Shown here piece by piece: positions 1-10,446 of a stretch of DNA of 64,000 nt. How positions within the stretch are numbered: position 1 is the stretch's first letter; each line of letters starts with the position of its first letter. The translations under genes and the position numbers were made by a program. The notes under the pieces are model-generated. The model had not been told where the DNA came from, made no database searches, and worked only from the letters and a program-made list of their open reading frames with translations. The stretch is from positions 6,842-70,841 of the forward strand of contig KN805421.1 of assembly GCA_000818945.1 (NCBI GenBank), in the 5' to 3' direction. The DNA comes from Schizochytrium sp. CCTCC M209059 (taxonomy: Eukaryota; Sar; Bigyra; Thraustochytrida; Thraustochytriidae).

Positions 1-541
1 TGCGACAAAGTGAAAGTGGGGCCATACAGAAGCCCAAGAAGAAAGCAACAAGAGCTGACCACAGCTCACGTACGCACGCACGCATGGAATGCGACGAAGT
101 GCGACCCTTGGTGCAACTTCGTTTATCTTGGCGTCTCATGTTACGACGAGCGCAGTCTTTTCAACAACAAGATCGGCGACGAGGGCGCGTCGGCGCTGGC
201 GAACGCACTCGCGAACAATGAGTCGCTGCATACGCTAGAGTAAGTCACTGCGACAACGTGAAAGTGGGGCCATAAAGAAGCACAAGAAGAAAGCAACAAG
301 AGCTGACCACAGCTCACGCGCGTACGCACCCATGGGATGCGACGGGATGTAACCCTTGGCGCGATGTCGATCATCTTGGCGTCTCATGTTATGACGAGCG
401 CAGTCTAGCATGGAACGAGATCGGCGACGAGGGCGCGTCGGCGCTGGCAAACGCGCTCGCGAACAATGAGTCGCTGCATACGCTAGAGTAAGTCACTGCG
501 ACAACGTGAAAGTGGGGCCATAAAGAAGCACAAGAAGAAAG
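1..541 (+). repeat. Tandem exon-intron LRR units, 248-bp period
   Basis: The intron-exon unit repeats every 248 bp: exon starts at 156 and 404, donor sites GTAAGTCACTG at 240 and 488. Each exon is exactly 84 bp (28 codons, one LRR) and is bounded by phase-2 introns, so gain or loss of a unit keeps the frame. Introns as well as exons are nearly identical, which points to recent unit duplication. The window starts inside the intron of one unit; the third intron is truncated and joins non-LRR sequence. Confidence 0.85.
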
Positions 542-3500
542 CAACAAGAACAATAATCCTGCTCTCGAAGCCGCTCTCAAAGCCGCTCTCGAACGTAGTC
601 GAACTCTGTACGAACAGAGTCAGACGCCTCTCATGCAGGCGTGCAAGAACGGGGACATCTCGGAGACAGAAAAGCTGGTCGTTAGCGGGGCCGGAATCGA
701 CACGCGGGACACTCTAGGCCAGACAGCGCTGTTTCACGTTTGCGAAGCCAAGGATGAGAACAATGCTCTCCTTCTAGCCAAGCTTCTTTTCAAGTACAGC
801 GCAGGTCTTTCGAGCGAGTCCCTTGGAATAAGGAAGGCCATCAATCATGCTTCTTCCAAGTCTTCTCTCAAGCGTTACACGAAGCTGTCCGCCTTTCTCT
901 CCTTCATACATTCGTTACCGCTAGCACAGCTCCAAACCAACGCACTGCGAATGATGGTCGTCAACCTTTTCGATCAAGGCGTGCAAACGCTAGAAGAGTT
1001 CCGTCGTCTCACTTCTGTTTGTCTCAGCGCGCAAGACCGTCGTGCGCTTTTGCAAGCATTTACAGACCCTGAGCGAACACCCGACCTCAAGGTGCGTAAT
1101 GCTATGGATCAAACAGACAAACCAACGCACTGCGAATGATGGTCGTCAACCTTTTCGATCAAGGCGTGCAAACGCTAGAAGAGTTCCGTCGTCTCACTTC
1201 TGTTTGTCTCAGCGCGCAAGACCGTCGTGCGCTTTTGCAAGCATTTACAGACCCTGAGCGAGCACCCGACCTCGAGGTGCGTAATGCTATGGATCAAACA
1301 GACAACCTTGGAGCATTGGCTTCAGAGGTTTCTCTTGCGCGGACGAATCGCGGAGAAGACAAGGTTTTCCTTCATCCGAGGCTGCACGAAGTTTTTGCCG
1401 AGCAGCTCTCGCGCGAGAACCCGGTGGCACCTTTTGCAGACTTTGACAGGAGACCGTCGTGCGCTTCTCCAAGCATTTGCAGACCCTGAGCGAGCACCTG
1501 ACCTCAAGGTGCGTAATGCTATGGATCAAACAGACAACCTTGGAGCATTGGCTTCAGAGGTTTCTCTCGCGCGGACGAATCGCGGAGAAGACAAGGTTTT
1601 CCTTCATCCGAGGCTGCACGAAGTTTTTGCCGAGCAGCTCTCGCGCGAGAACCCGGTGGTACCTTTTGCAGACTTTGATAGACAGCAAGCGATTCTTCGC
1701 GAAAAGGCGCATGAGCTGACTGTGCTCCAGGAGGCTGTCAAGACAGACTCGGAGAAAGTACTTGAACGGGATGAAGCTCGACGTGACCTTGTCACGGGTA
1801 TCCGAAATGCTTTGTCAGGGGGAGTCGAAGGTCAGCTGGAGACACTACTAGCCGATCCAGTGACAAAGGCTGCAGTAGACTCCTGTCATAGTCTGTGGAA
1901 GGATATCCTGGACGACCCTGTGGCGGCCTCGAGCAAGAACTCGCTCAGATCGGGAGTATTTACAAGCTGGACAGCGAGCTGCGCAAAGAGCGCGCACGGG
2001 TGCTGAGGCATGCGGAGGAACATTACCCTGAGTTGCTTTGCGATCAAAATTGGATCCGGAGCTTAGGCATGAAAGCTAGCGTGCCACGGGAGCTGTCTTC
2101 GTTGGGTCTTTGGCTGACGAATGCCGAACGCGGAGACTTTGAGACTATCGCAGAGCTTGCGTCCAAGCCCGGCAAGTCCGTCTTCAAAGTGCGCGATCTC
2201 GATGGCCGAGACTTTGTGCTCAAGTCCTTTCATCTCGCCAACGAAGAGTGGAGCAGTCGTTTTTATCGCCAGGTCGCAGCGCTTGCCCAGATCAAATCAG
2301 CCTACATTGTGCGCATTCAAGGCGTATTCATGCAAGACGCGCATCATGGATGCACGTTGATGCCTTGTTATTCGGGCGGCGATCTTTCCGCCTGGATCCG
2401 CGACAATCCAAACGCAGACGTGGCAACGCGCAGGCGCATCGCCATTGGTCTCTTGTCCGGCCTTCATGACTTGCATTCGCAAGGCTTCGTGCACTGCGAC
2501 GTCAAGCCAGAAAATGTCTACCTCGCCGCAGGCCTTTCACCCGTTCTTGGCGACTTTGATGGTGTTCAAATGCACGATGTGACCATGACGCAGCCTGTGC
2601 AGACCACTTTTAAATACATGGCACCCGAGCTTCGCGATGGAAATGCCAACAAGGTGGAGTCTGCTGTGGATCTCTTCTCCGCGGGTATGGCCCTCGCGGA
2701 CCTCTATGAGGGCTCGGATATTCCCGACGCTATGCAGTCGCTCATTTCGTCTCTGCGGTCGGCAGATCCAAGACAGCGGCCCACCGCGCTTCAAGCTTTG
2801 CGTCACAAGGCCTTTCAGGTTGAGCCCGTAAAAGCGGCCTCGTGTGCCATTTGCCTCGACGTTTACCCGGTTAGTGAGGGCGTCTCTTGCGCTGACGGCC
2901 ACTTTACGTGCGAAGAGTGCCTGAGCATGTCCGTACGCGCTGCTGCTCAGGCTCAATCGCACGTCAAGGTGCTCCGGGATGGAAGCATGTGCTGTGTCGC
3001 GCCAGACTGTGATCTTGTTATCCTTGGACGTTCCATTGCAGCCACAGTTCCAGACGAAGACTTTGCAGCTTTGCTCGGCATCGTGCGCACACATTTCGAG
3101 CGAGACGCCGCAGCCGAGCAAGAGCGCCAGCTCCAAGATCGTGTCGACGCAGCGCTCCGCGAGCATGGGCTGGACCCGACAACGCAGAATCACATTCGTA
3201 CCATTCAGAATGAGGTTCTCGCCATGTCGTGCCCGCGTTGCTCGACAGTTTTTGCTGACTTTGACGGCTGCTGCGCTCTCAAATGTGCAGCTTGCCCATG
3301 CTACTTTTGCGCATGGTGTCTGCAGGACACAGGTGATGACACAAATGCTTGTCATCGGCACGTGGCAAGGTGCGCGTCGAAGCCAGATGATGAAGAAGAC
3401 CCGTTCTTTAGCGATTTCGCTGTCGTACAGCAAGCATGGGCTCGGCTTCGAGCACAGCGTCTTCATCGCTACATGGTAGAGGAAATTGAAGACCCAGGCC

Positions 3501-3577
3501 TACGTGCCAATGTTCAGCAGAGACTGCGTCCACTTCTTACGCCGGACATTGTCGGCGACAATTTCAATTTTTCCTAA
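156..3577 (+). CDS. LRR - ankyrin - protein kinase - RING/IBR (RBR-like) protein, 5' partial
   Basis: The 3' part of a large signalling gene; its 5' end lies outside the window. Exons 156-239 and 404-487 each encode one 28-residue ribonuclease-inhibitor-type LRR. A short intron (488-541 fits the phase) leads to ankyrin repeats (about 618-800, TPLMQACKNG... and GQTAL). A coiled stretch follows, then a kinase (about 2170-2815) with the lysine in FVLKSF, HCDVKPEN in place of HRD, DFD in place of DFG, and MAPE. A C-x2-C RING-like cluster follows from 2845, and a second cluster (CPRC, DGCCALKC, CAWC; 3226-3390) resembles the IBR/Rcat part of RBR ubiquitin ligases. Predicted role: sensing by LRR/ANK coupled to phosphorylation and ubiquitin transfer. 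Reading-frame problems: two tandem duplications (934-1683) change frame and restore it, and one base seems missing near 1927 (a GCC read where GCCC would keep the frame). It could be a real gene with sequence errors and unrecognised introns, or a recent pseudogene. Confidence 0.7.
934..1303 (+). repeat. 185-bp tandem duplication inside the LRR-kinase gene
   Basis: The segment 934-1118 is repeated at 1119-1303 with only a few substitutions (for example ACACCC versus GCACCC). A period of 185 bp is not a multiple of three, so the second copy is read in a different frame and the first frame meets TGA at 1137-1139. The encoded segment contains MMVVNLFDQG and CLSAQDRRALLQAF. Confidence 0.85.
1220..1683 (+). 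repeat. 232-bp tandem duplication inside the LRR-kinase gene
   Basis: The segment 1220-1451 is repeated at 1452-1683, overlapping the 185-bp duplication. Anchors such as GTAATGCTATGG sit at 1281 and 1513. A period of 232 bp shifts the frame by one; with the 185-bp duplication the total is 417 bp (139 codons), so the downstream frame is restored. Each copy carries AAGGTGCGTAATG or GAGGTGCGTAATG, which resembles a 5' splice site. Confidence 0.85.
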
Positions 3578-5361
3578 AACGTTGATCATTGGATTCAAAG
3601 TCTTTGCTTTTGCTTCTCATGCTCGCCTGATGCCTTCTAGATGGCACAGAAGGGCAAAATCTCGAAAATATGCTGTATATGAACGTCCAGACTTTCCATT
3701 TTGTTTACATTCGATCATACCACGTGGGCAACTCCTCATCTCATTCGCACTGAGCAGAAAAGTCACGTAGGACCGGGTTAGTAGTGTGATAGGGGACTGC
3801 ACGGGAAGTCCCGGTGTTGAATGTTTTTTTTGCATTTTTCTGACGGAATTGCGTTTTGCTGCCCTGCCGAGCTTGTCGGGCTGTAAAACTTGGAGAAGCA
3901 AGTTGTGGCTTGCAGACCGAGCGATCCGGCTTTTAAATGATGTTTGCGAGTTCCATAGCGAAGATAAGAAGAAGTCGCGATTGGTTGCATTGCAAAAGTA
4001 TTGGAGCTAGAGCTGGGAATATCAAACTGGGTATGGTAAGATTGTAATAAATCAAAAGTAAAACTCGGCGGACTTTTTGCCGCGAATAAGCGAACAAGCT
4101 AGAGATTTTGGCAAAGGTCAATCTCCTTCGGTGGCAAGAAAAGTTTGCGTGTAACTGATCCTTGAAGCTCAATGATTTTCGGGCCTCTTTCTGACAGGTT
4201 TGGGCAATCTATACTTATTGTCACGACCTCTGTCATCAAGCTGCTCTCGTGTGCGTGCATGCTTATTTTGGCTTCTCCCTTCGTACGGCGTGGAACAAGT
4301 CGAAAGTGACGTAGAAATAAAGAGGATGCTCATTCACTGCAGCCGCACCATGACGGACCGTACGGCCCACGCGCGCATTCGCGGGACACACGCCAATGAT
4401 TAACGTTTTTCAAATGCCCCGCGCGCCGCACGCCACACGCGGATAGCTGAAAGCGCACGGGCTCTCAATCGCGCTTGTGACTTGCTGCAAAACGAAATTC
4501 TTGCGCTCGCCATCAAGGTGCTTTGTTTGCGCAACGCATTCTGCACAACGCAAAATATGAGCGCAACACAATTTGTGAGCTACTTCACAAGTAATTGTAC
4601 TCTGCATATGACGACAGGCAGTAAATGGGGCAGCTGCAATTACGATTCGCCCTGGCCGGGTAACCGCTGGCGCAGAGAATCAGAACCTGAAGCGGCCGGT
4701 CGGACTGTCGCCTGTAGTCGCGGACGCGCGCTCCATGAGCAGCAAGAAGGGAACTGCGCGTGTATCCGCGATGCCTGAGCGAGTGAACGTAACGGCGAGC
4801 GAGAAAGCTTCTAGAGCTCGAGTCGCCGCCGCCGCGGAAATTGATCGAGCAAGACTGACATCGTCTCTTTGACGATTGCCTTCTCCGCAACTGACAACCA
4901 TTGTGAGGAGCGATGAAAGGAAAAACTCAATCATACAAAAGTCCCTCCGCCTTCCACTGCTTGCTCAATGTTCACGACTAGAATCATTTTGAACATCTGT
5001 GGTCTATTCTCACACGCGCAGAAACGATCTCCAGGCGCGCATTCAAATTTCAAAGGAGGCCGATGTTCGCTTCATTGGCATTCTCGTGATAAAATAAAAG
5101 ACCATTTCCTCCAGCTAATGAGCATCCTTCATCGATCGTAAACAAGATGCTTTGCTTGCCGAACGAAATGGTCGCCAAGGTTGCTTCACCGTCAGAGAGC
5201 AACGTCGGTGTCTGGCATCGACGAAGATGCCTGCTTTACACACAAGCTCATATGGCTGATTCGCAGAGAGACGTTCCTGAGTTGCCTCTGGCCTGCCTCG
5301 CTGAGGGACGCCAGGATGGAGAGCAAGATCGTTGGTGACAAAAGAGCTCACTGGCTGGTTG

Positions 5362-5362
5362 C

Positions 5363-5393
<31 letters not shown>
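5362..5393 (+). repeat. (CTGG)n microsatellite
   Basis: About eight uninterrupted CTGG units in intergenic sequence. Confidence 0.9.
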
Positions 5394-5396
<3 letters not shown>

Positions 5397-6195
5397 AAAG
5401 TGATCCAGCCCTTGCCCTCAAGCGCGGTCGACCCTATGCAGACTGAGTTAGAACCTGGAGTTCTGGACGATGTGTCCTTTTTCATCATTTACGATCACGA
5501 TCCACACGAAAAAATCATGGCTGGGTACTTGGTCGAAGCGACCCAACCTAAGCTCTGCTAAGTTGTGGCGACGGCAATGAAGACTAAAAAAAAGAACACA
5601 GACCTCCCTGCGATTGACGTTCTTGTCGCCGTATACAGGTGCGCGCAGTGCAGTGCGGCTCTGGCAGGGGACGAGGCTCATGCTGCCGCACGTCGGCCAG
5701 TCTCCTCATCGCGCACATGACCAACTTGGTGCCGCGCCCGCCAACCCGTTGTGCCCGCCAGCCCGCCAGGTATCCGCTGCCAAAATTACCAGCACCGCAG
5801 ACGGGCAGGAGACTGCGAACAGGAAAGCTTTTTCTCATGCCAGACGGAAGTCGCACGCTTTTTGGCGCTACATGCTAGAACCCCGAAAACCTCGACCACG
5901 CTGGCATGATCTTTTCACGCGGTCTGGACTTTCTTCGTTGTCCATGGTCTTCAAAGACCCGCTCTCGTGGCATTCGCGGACCGCAGCAAACTCGTTTACA
6001 AAGCGTCATGTGTGCGCTTCCTTGCTACGGCAAGGTCCTCTGCCGCCGCTGCGACACCAAGTATTACGTCGGCATGTCCAACGCACCACCTCGCGGAATT
6101 CCCCTCTTCGAGGCACGCCTCGAGCTGCGCAACGGCAAAACTTTTGACGAGCGATTCCCCCATCAACGGTGGGGACATGGGCGCATGAATCACCC

Positions 6196-6236
6196 GCGAG
6201 CGCAACGCGAGCGCAACGCGAGCGCAACGCGAGCGA
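6196..6236 (+). repeat. 11-bp tandem repeat GCGAGCGCAAC
   Basis: About four copies of an 11-bp unit, roughly 125 bp upstream of the chosen start of the downstream nuclease/kinase-like gene, in its probable promoter or 5' UTR. Confidence 0.85.
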
Positions 6237-6362
6237 GTTCTCCGTGTGTCTTGTTTATCCTTTGGCTACAGACCCAGAACGACGCTCGCGGACGAGGGAA
6301 GTGAGTGCTCGCGCGCGCAAAAGCAAGAAGGGGAGGGGGGGAGGGGAGCGCTCGCGCGCGCA

Positions 6363-8138
6363 ATGTCGACCACGAAGTCGCTCGCCAATGTTCTCCTCGA
6401 AGAGCCGATGGAGAGACACGCGATGGTGGCAGGCCTCGCGCGAAGTCAAGTGAGGGCAATGCAGCACGAGGAGCAAGCTGATTCTAATTTCTTCGGTGAC
6501 GAACAGAGCGCGACCAGCACCGCAAACAGCTCGCAGTCCTTGTCGCAGAGCCGTCAAGGCCTAGCGCCCCAGAGCGGCGTGCAGGCGCCCCTCGACCTTT
6601 GCCCCGCGAAAGTGGTTCATTGGTCAAACTTCTACACCGAGGTCGGATGGGATTCCTTCAGTGGGGCTATTGGCTTCGGCGACGTCCAGGTCATGGCTCG
6701 CGATTTTAGGACGAGGGCCAGCACCGAGTCTATCGTCAACGAAGCAACTGCGTTCTTACGCTTTTCTGGCAGGTTCATAGATCCATTAAAAGAGATAGTG
6801 CTTGACAAGGAGGCTGATACGGCAGCCAATTCGTTCACGCCAATGGACATCACCCAAGAAGTCGAATTGGCGTCCATCGGACATCGTGTGGACCTGACGT
6901 GGACTCGAAAAGTAAATTCTGATGACGACCGCAACAATGCTGGTATCCTCAGCCCAGACGACGAATCTCGCGCGCGCTTCCTCGTGCATGAACACAAGTC
7001 GCCAGGGAAATTTCCCTATGGCCTTGCTGCTGATGATTTCGACGAAATTGCCGAGGCATTCATGCAAAATTCGTCTTCATCTCTCGACGAGGCCAAGGAG
7101 ATAGTCAACGGTGCCTGGAAGTTGGCCTGTGACGATATGGTCGACTTCTGGGATCTCGGCGCGAGCCTCACCGAGCGGGAGAGTGTCGTGCGTTTTCGCT
7201 ACCCAATCATACAGCTCTACGTTACCATGCTGCGCTCTTTCTGCAAGTACGGCGTTCTCTCCACCACCGACAGGACTTGGTTTTTCAAACTGGACGAAAA
7301 TAATGTCCTGCACGTTTCAGACGTGTTCCACTCCACGGGAACAGGTCGCAAATCAATGCGATACGCCTACGCATGCATGCTGCACCGTGCCGCGACCGGG
7401 CCGGCGCGTATGACGCTCACCGACGAGCATTCACGGGCCATTGCGCAGACTAACATTCGACTCGGATCTCCCGAGTGGACCAAGTTGTGGCACCAGTTCG
7501 GCTACGACGACAGCGGCACGGGGGCAACAGCAAGCGGAGGGCATTGCGGAGCTAATGCCGCCTTGCCCGCGGACATGGAAGCTATGCGCGAGATGCTCCC
7601 ACTCAAGAGCGACCTCCATTTCCCCTACGCGGGCGGTCTGCTCGACGTCATCACGAGGTATCCTGAAGGTCAGTATGGCTTCACGATCCGCGTCGACACG
7701 GGCGGCGTCGACACTGTCGTCAAGGTCATGACCCCGTCGAAAGCCCCGGAACAAACGGCCAGGGCCGAGTCTGCATTTTGGCACGAGATGGACGTTTATC
7801 TCGCGCTGCGTTCTCTGTGGGGGACGCACGTGCCCTGGTACCTGTACGGCGGCCGCCACATTTTCAACGACCTCATTATCGCCACCATCTACGCCGGCGA
7901 GTCGCTCGATGCGAGTGCCCTGAGCGATGACGTTCGAGAGAAGGCCTGGGCGGCGCTCATGGCTCTGCACGCGGTTGGCGTGGCGCATGGCGACGTGCAG
8001 CTGCGGAACTTTATCATGGATGACACCGGCGCCGTCCGCATCATCGACTTTGCTCACGCCGAGATGAACGCCTCGAGCCAGAACTTTCAAAAAGATTGCG
8101 AAGCTTTCGACTGCATCTTTTTCAGCTCGGACACCTGA
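6363..8138 (+). CDS. Nuclease-fold-like plus kinase-like protein (Crinkler/REase-kinase type)
   Basis: An intronless 591-residue protein. The start is the ATG at 6363; the frame is open upstream but that part is low complexity. Residues about 80-330 form an N-terminal region with HEHKSPGKF near residue 210, which resembles the E-x-K strand of PD-(D/E)XK nucleases. A helical region follows (LYVTMLRSFCKYGVLSTTDR). The C-terminal 150 residues are a kinase-like lobe: VVKV lysine near 454, a helix with AESAFWHE, HGDVQLRNF near 542 as catalytic loop and IIDFAHAE as metal-binding loop. This order matches restriction-endonuclease-fold plus kinase proteins among Crinkler-type eukaryotic effectors; a FunK1-like kinase is the alternative. 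Substrates are unknown. A related pseudogene lies on the minus strand at 36575-38413 and shares the YGILS and HGD-x2-LRN blocks. No signal peptide is visible. Confidence 0.6.
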   Translation: MSTTKSLANVLLEEPMERHAMVAGLARSQVRAMQHEEQADSNFFGDEQSATSTANSSQSLSQSRQGLAPQSGVQAPLDLCPAKVVHWSNFYTEVGWDSFSGAIGFGDVQVMARDFRTRASTESIVNEATAFLRFSGRFIDPLKEIVLDKEADTAANSFTPMDITQEVELASIGHRVDLTWTRKVNSDDDRNNAGILSPDDESRARFLVHEHKSPGKFPYGLAADDFDEIAEAFMQNSSSSLDEAKEIVNGAWKLACDDMVDFWDLGASLTERESVVRFRYPIIQLYVTMLRSFCKYGVLSTTDRTWFFKLDENNVLHVSDVFHSTGTGRKSMRYAYACMLHRAATGPARMTLTDEHSRAIAQTNIRLGSPEWTKLWHQFGYDDSGTGATASGGHCGANAALPADMEAMREMLPLKSDLHFPYAGGLLDVITRYPEGQYGFTIRVDTGGVDTVVKVMTPSKAPEQTARAESAFWHEMDVYLALRSLWGTHVPWYLYGGRHIFNDLIIATIYAGESLDASALSDDVREKAWAALMALHAVGVAHGDVQLRNFIMDDTGAVRIIDFAHAEMNASSQNFQKDCEAFDCIFFSSDT

Positions 8139-9070
8139 GGGCGCCGCAAGACCTGAAGCGACGCAAGGCCACCTCTTTCTTTTCTCTTTCTTATGTTGAA
8201 ATTCATGTTATTGTTGTTTTGGTTGTCCCGACCACCAACGTTCAGGCCAACGATAGCTTGGTCGGCAGGCTTGGGCTCGGCGCATTGGACCGCTTCTAAT
8301 CTGAGGAACTGGCGCGATTAAACTTGTGCCTTCGGGCGTTGGGTTCGTATTCCTGAAATGCGTTTTTTCCACGCACCATGTGCCGGGGTGGGTCCTGTTT
8401 TCTGCCTTTCAACGAGAATGAACAGTTTCAAGGTCCAAGAGTATGTGCAAGCACGCAGGACTGCAGCAGGCAAAGGCTTTCGGGCACAAAGCTCAGCCCG
8501 TCTCGCTCCTGCGCGACTTCAATCCGAAGTTTCAGAGGAGGACTCGCTGCAACCCGCAAATCGTTGTATGACAACACTAGCTTTGTCCACTATTACGCGC
8601 GATTTCACTCAAAAAGCGCTATTCTGATCGCGGCAGCGGGGCTAGATGTTTCGCCCCGCAGGGTTTATAATATAACAAGACGATGATTGCTGCCTGTGAG
8701 AGGAGTCCATTTTTTTTACCAACAACCTAAACAGACAAGAGAGATAGACAGGGGAGAGAGGCGTCAAAATAAAAGGCATCATTGATGGCGTAGAGAAGAA
8801 ACCCAGCGCAGCGCACAGCGCACAGCGGAGTGGAGCGCGTAGCGTAGCGCAGGGTGGAGCATGCTCATGGGGGCACTTCTCGATGCGGCGGTAGACTCCT
8901 TTGTCTGGGCGTCCGCCGTGGCCATCTTCCTTGGAGAGGCGCTTCTGCATGATGCGGCTCTTCACGGTAGCTGGTCAGACGCCACACAAGCGACGAAAGC
9001 AGCAGGAGTAGCCAAAGCGCGCGATTGGAAAAGAGGTGTCGTATCAATTCATAAAGGAGAGGCAAGTCGC
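8139..9070. other. Intergenic, no supported gene
   Basis: About 0.9 kb. It contains only short ORFs without family signal and a short GC-rich repeat of CAGCGCA type near 8810-8850. Nothing else is recognised. Confidence 0.5.
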
Positions 9071-9455
9071 ATGTCTGGCGCGCTCATCCTTGACGAAGAC
9101 GATTTCTCTCGCATCGCGAACGCCGTGGAGGAAAAACTCCGCGAGCGGCTAGGCGCACGGCAAGGCGAGCCTTCGCGCCGGCAAGACAGTTTTGGTGACC
9201 TTGCCGACCGTGTTGAAAAATTGATCCTGGAAAGGTCCATGAGAGCTGTTGACGGCGTTCAAGGCTCATCATGAGGATGAGGTGTATTCACAAGAGTTCT
9301 CGCCCCGACCTCGAGACGTATTGTACTCATGCATTGGCTCTGTGAGACCAACGCCAGCACGAAAGGATTTCGTGCAGCAATGGGGGCTGATTCTAGAAAC
9401 CGGTTCACATGAGAAGTTGATCAGCTTCATGACGGCGAAGCGCAAGGGATGTTAG
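9071..9455 (+). pseudogene. Small ORF with an apparent one-base frameshift; function unknown
   Basis: From ATG 9071 the frame encodes an acidic, helical segment (MSGALILDEDDF ... RVEKLILERSM) that stops at 9272-9274. A second frame, open from 9249 to the TAG at 9453-9455, continues in similar style (LTAFKAHHEDEVYSQEF ... DFVQQWGLILETG). Joining them needs one base fewer near 9245. No family is recognised. It may be a small gene hit by a sequencing error, a decayed gene, or chance. It converges on the IMPACT-family gene, with 28 bp of CCAG repeat between the stops. Confidence 0.3.
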
Positions 9456-9482
9456 CCAGCCAGCCAGCCAGCCAGCCAGCCA
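9453..9482 (+). repeat. (CCAG)n microsatellite between convergent ORFs
   Basis: Seven consecutive CCAG units directly between the stop codons of the small plus-strand ORF and the minus-strand IMPACT-family gene. Confidence 0.9.
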
Positions 9483-9483
9483 T

Positions 9484-10446
9484 TCACGAGACCAAGTCGA
9501 TGACCTCGTCTGGCGGTGTCGAGGTGCGTCTCCTGCTCGTTGTCTTCTTTGTGAGATCTGCTCCGCTGTTGGAATCAGGCTCTCGCGGACGTTTCGACTT
9601 GCTTCGGCCGGGATCTATTTGCTGCCTCGCGGCAATGTCTCCCTCAGTTAACGAAGATGCTGCGTCAACAGACGTCTGCGCGCGCTCTGGCTGTACATAT
9701 TTCTTCTTTTCATTCTTGCCCTGAGACGCTGCCTTGTCGCAATCGCTCTTGCTGTTGGTAACATGTGGGTTCACGTGAGGCGTGGCTGATTTCCGTCGCA
9801 TGGCTGCCTGGAGCATGGCTTCACGACGCGCCTCGCGAGCGGCAGCTGGAGGCAGCTTTGAATGTACGGCTGATTTTGTTGTTGTTTTGGTTGTTGTTGT
9901 TGTTGTTGATGATGATGATGATGATGTTGCCGATTTTGTTGTTGTTGCTGATGACGGTGCGGCCAGAGATCTTGCAGGCCCGGCGAGAGTCCAGAGCGCG
10001 CTCGAAAGCGGGTGCCCTGGTTCGTGATGCGCCGCCGCGAGCAAGAGCGTGAGGCGCGAGGCGAAATGGTCAAAGCGCACCTTGCCGAGATTCTGGCCTC
10101 CGTACCACCTGGCCACCACGACCGCTGCGCCGAGGACCTTTTCGCGCCTGAGCACGCCTCGCAGACGCCCTCCCGCGCGGTCCTCGCCGTCGTCGTCGCG
10201 CCACTCCTCGCGGTTCGTCGTACGATACGCCGCGACGCGGTGCGTGGCCCCCGCAAAGTCAGCCTGCTGCCGCATCCACGCCACGGCCGCCGCCGCCTCG
10301 CGCGCCGTCCTCACAGGGTACACCAGCGCGCCCTTGAACACGCTGCCGCGGTCCTCCAGCGCCTCCCCCTCGACCGCCACCACGTCCGCGGCCACGCCGG
10401 CGATCTTCACGCGCCGCGGCGCCCGCGCCCCGGGCCCCTTCTCCAT
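9484..10446 (-). CDS. IMPACT / UPF0029 family protein with Ser/Thr-rich tail
   Basis: 320 residues from ATG 10446. The first 150 residues carry the IMPACT (YIH1/YigZ, UPF0029) fold: HRVAAYRT, then DDDGEDRAGGRL, and the signature AVVVARWYGGQNLGKVRFDHF. Eukaryotic IMPACT/YIH1 proteins bind GCN1 and damp GCN2 signalling through an N-terminal RWD domain. That domain is absent here, so the protein resembles the stand-alone family members and its function is uncertain. Residues about 165-310 are low complexity (Ser/Thr/Lys runs), and the extreme C-terminus, EVIDLVS, fits a SUMO-interaction motif. It is divergent from the PP2C gene, with a homopurine tract between the two starts. Confidence 0.8.
   Translation of the reverse strand: MEKGPGARAPRRVKIAGVAADVVAVEGEALEDRGSVFKGALVYPVRTAREAAAAVAWMRQQADFAGATHRVAAYRTTNREEWRDDDGEDRAGGRLRGVLRREKVLGAAVVVARWYGGQNLGKVRFDHFASRLTLLLAAAHHEPGHPLSSALWTLAGPARSLAAPSSATTTKSATSSSSSSTTTTTTKTTTKSAVHSKLPPAAAREARREAMLQAAMRRKSATPHVNPHVTNSKSDCDKAASQGKNEKKKYVQPERAQTSVDAASSLTEGDIAARQQIDPGRSKSKRPREPDSNSGADLTKKTTSRRRTSTPPDEVIDLVS

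Larger units (their letters stand above)
3578..6362. other. Intergenic, no supported gene
   Basis: About 2.8 kb with only short, family-less ORFs. It holds a CTGG array at 5362-5393 and, just before the next gene, an 11-bp array (GCGAGCGCAAC, 6196-6236). No tRNA-like box pair or conserved protein was seen. The purine/GC-rich 6290-6360 segment is probably the 5' flank of the downstream gene. Confidence 0.5.

Noticed and set aside
8315..8360. tRNA-like box B (GGGTTCGTATTCC)
   Set aside because: No box A at proper distance and no cloverleaf pairing could be drawn.
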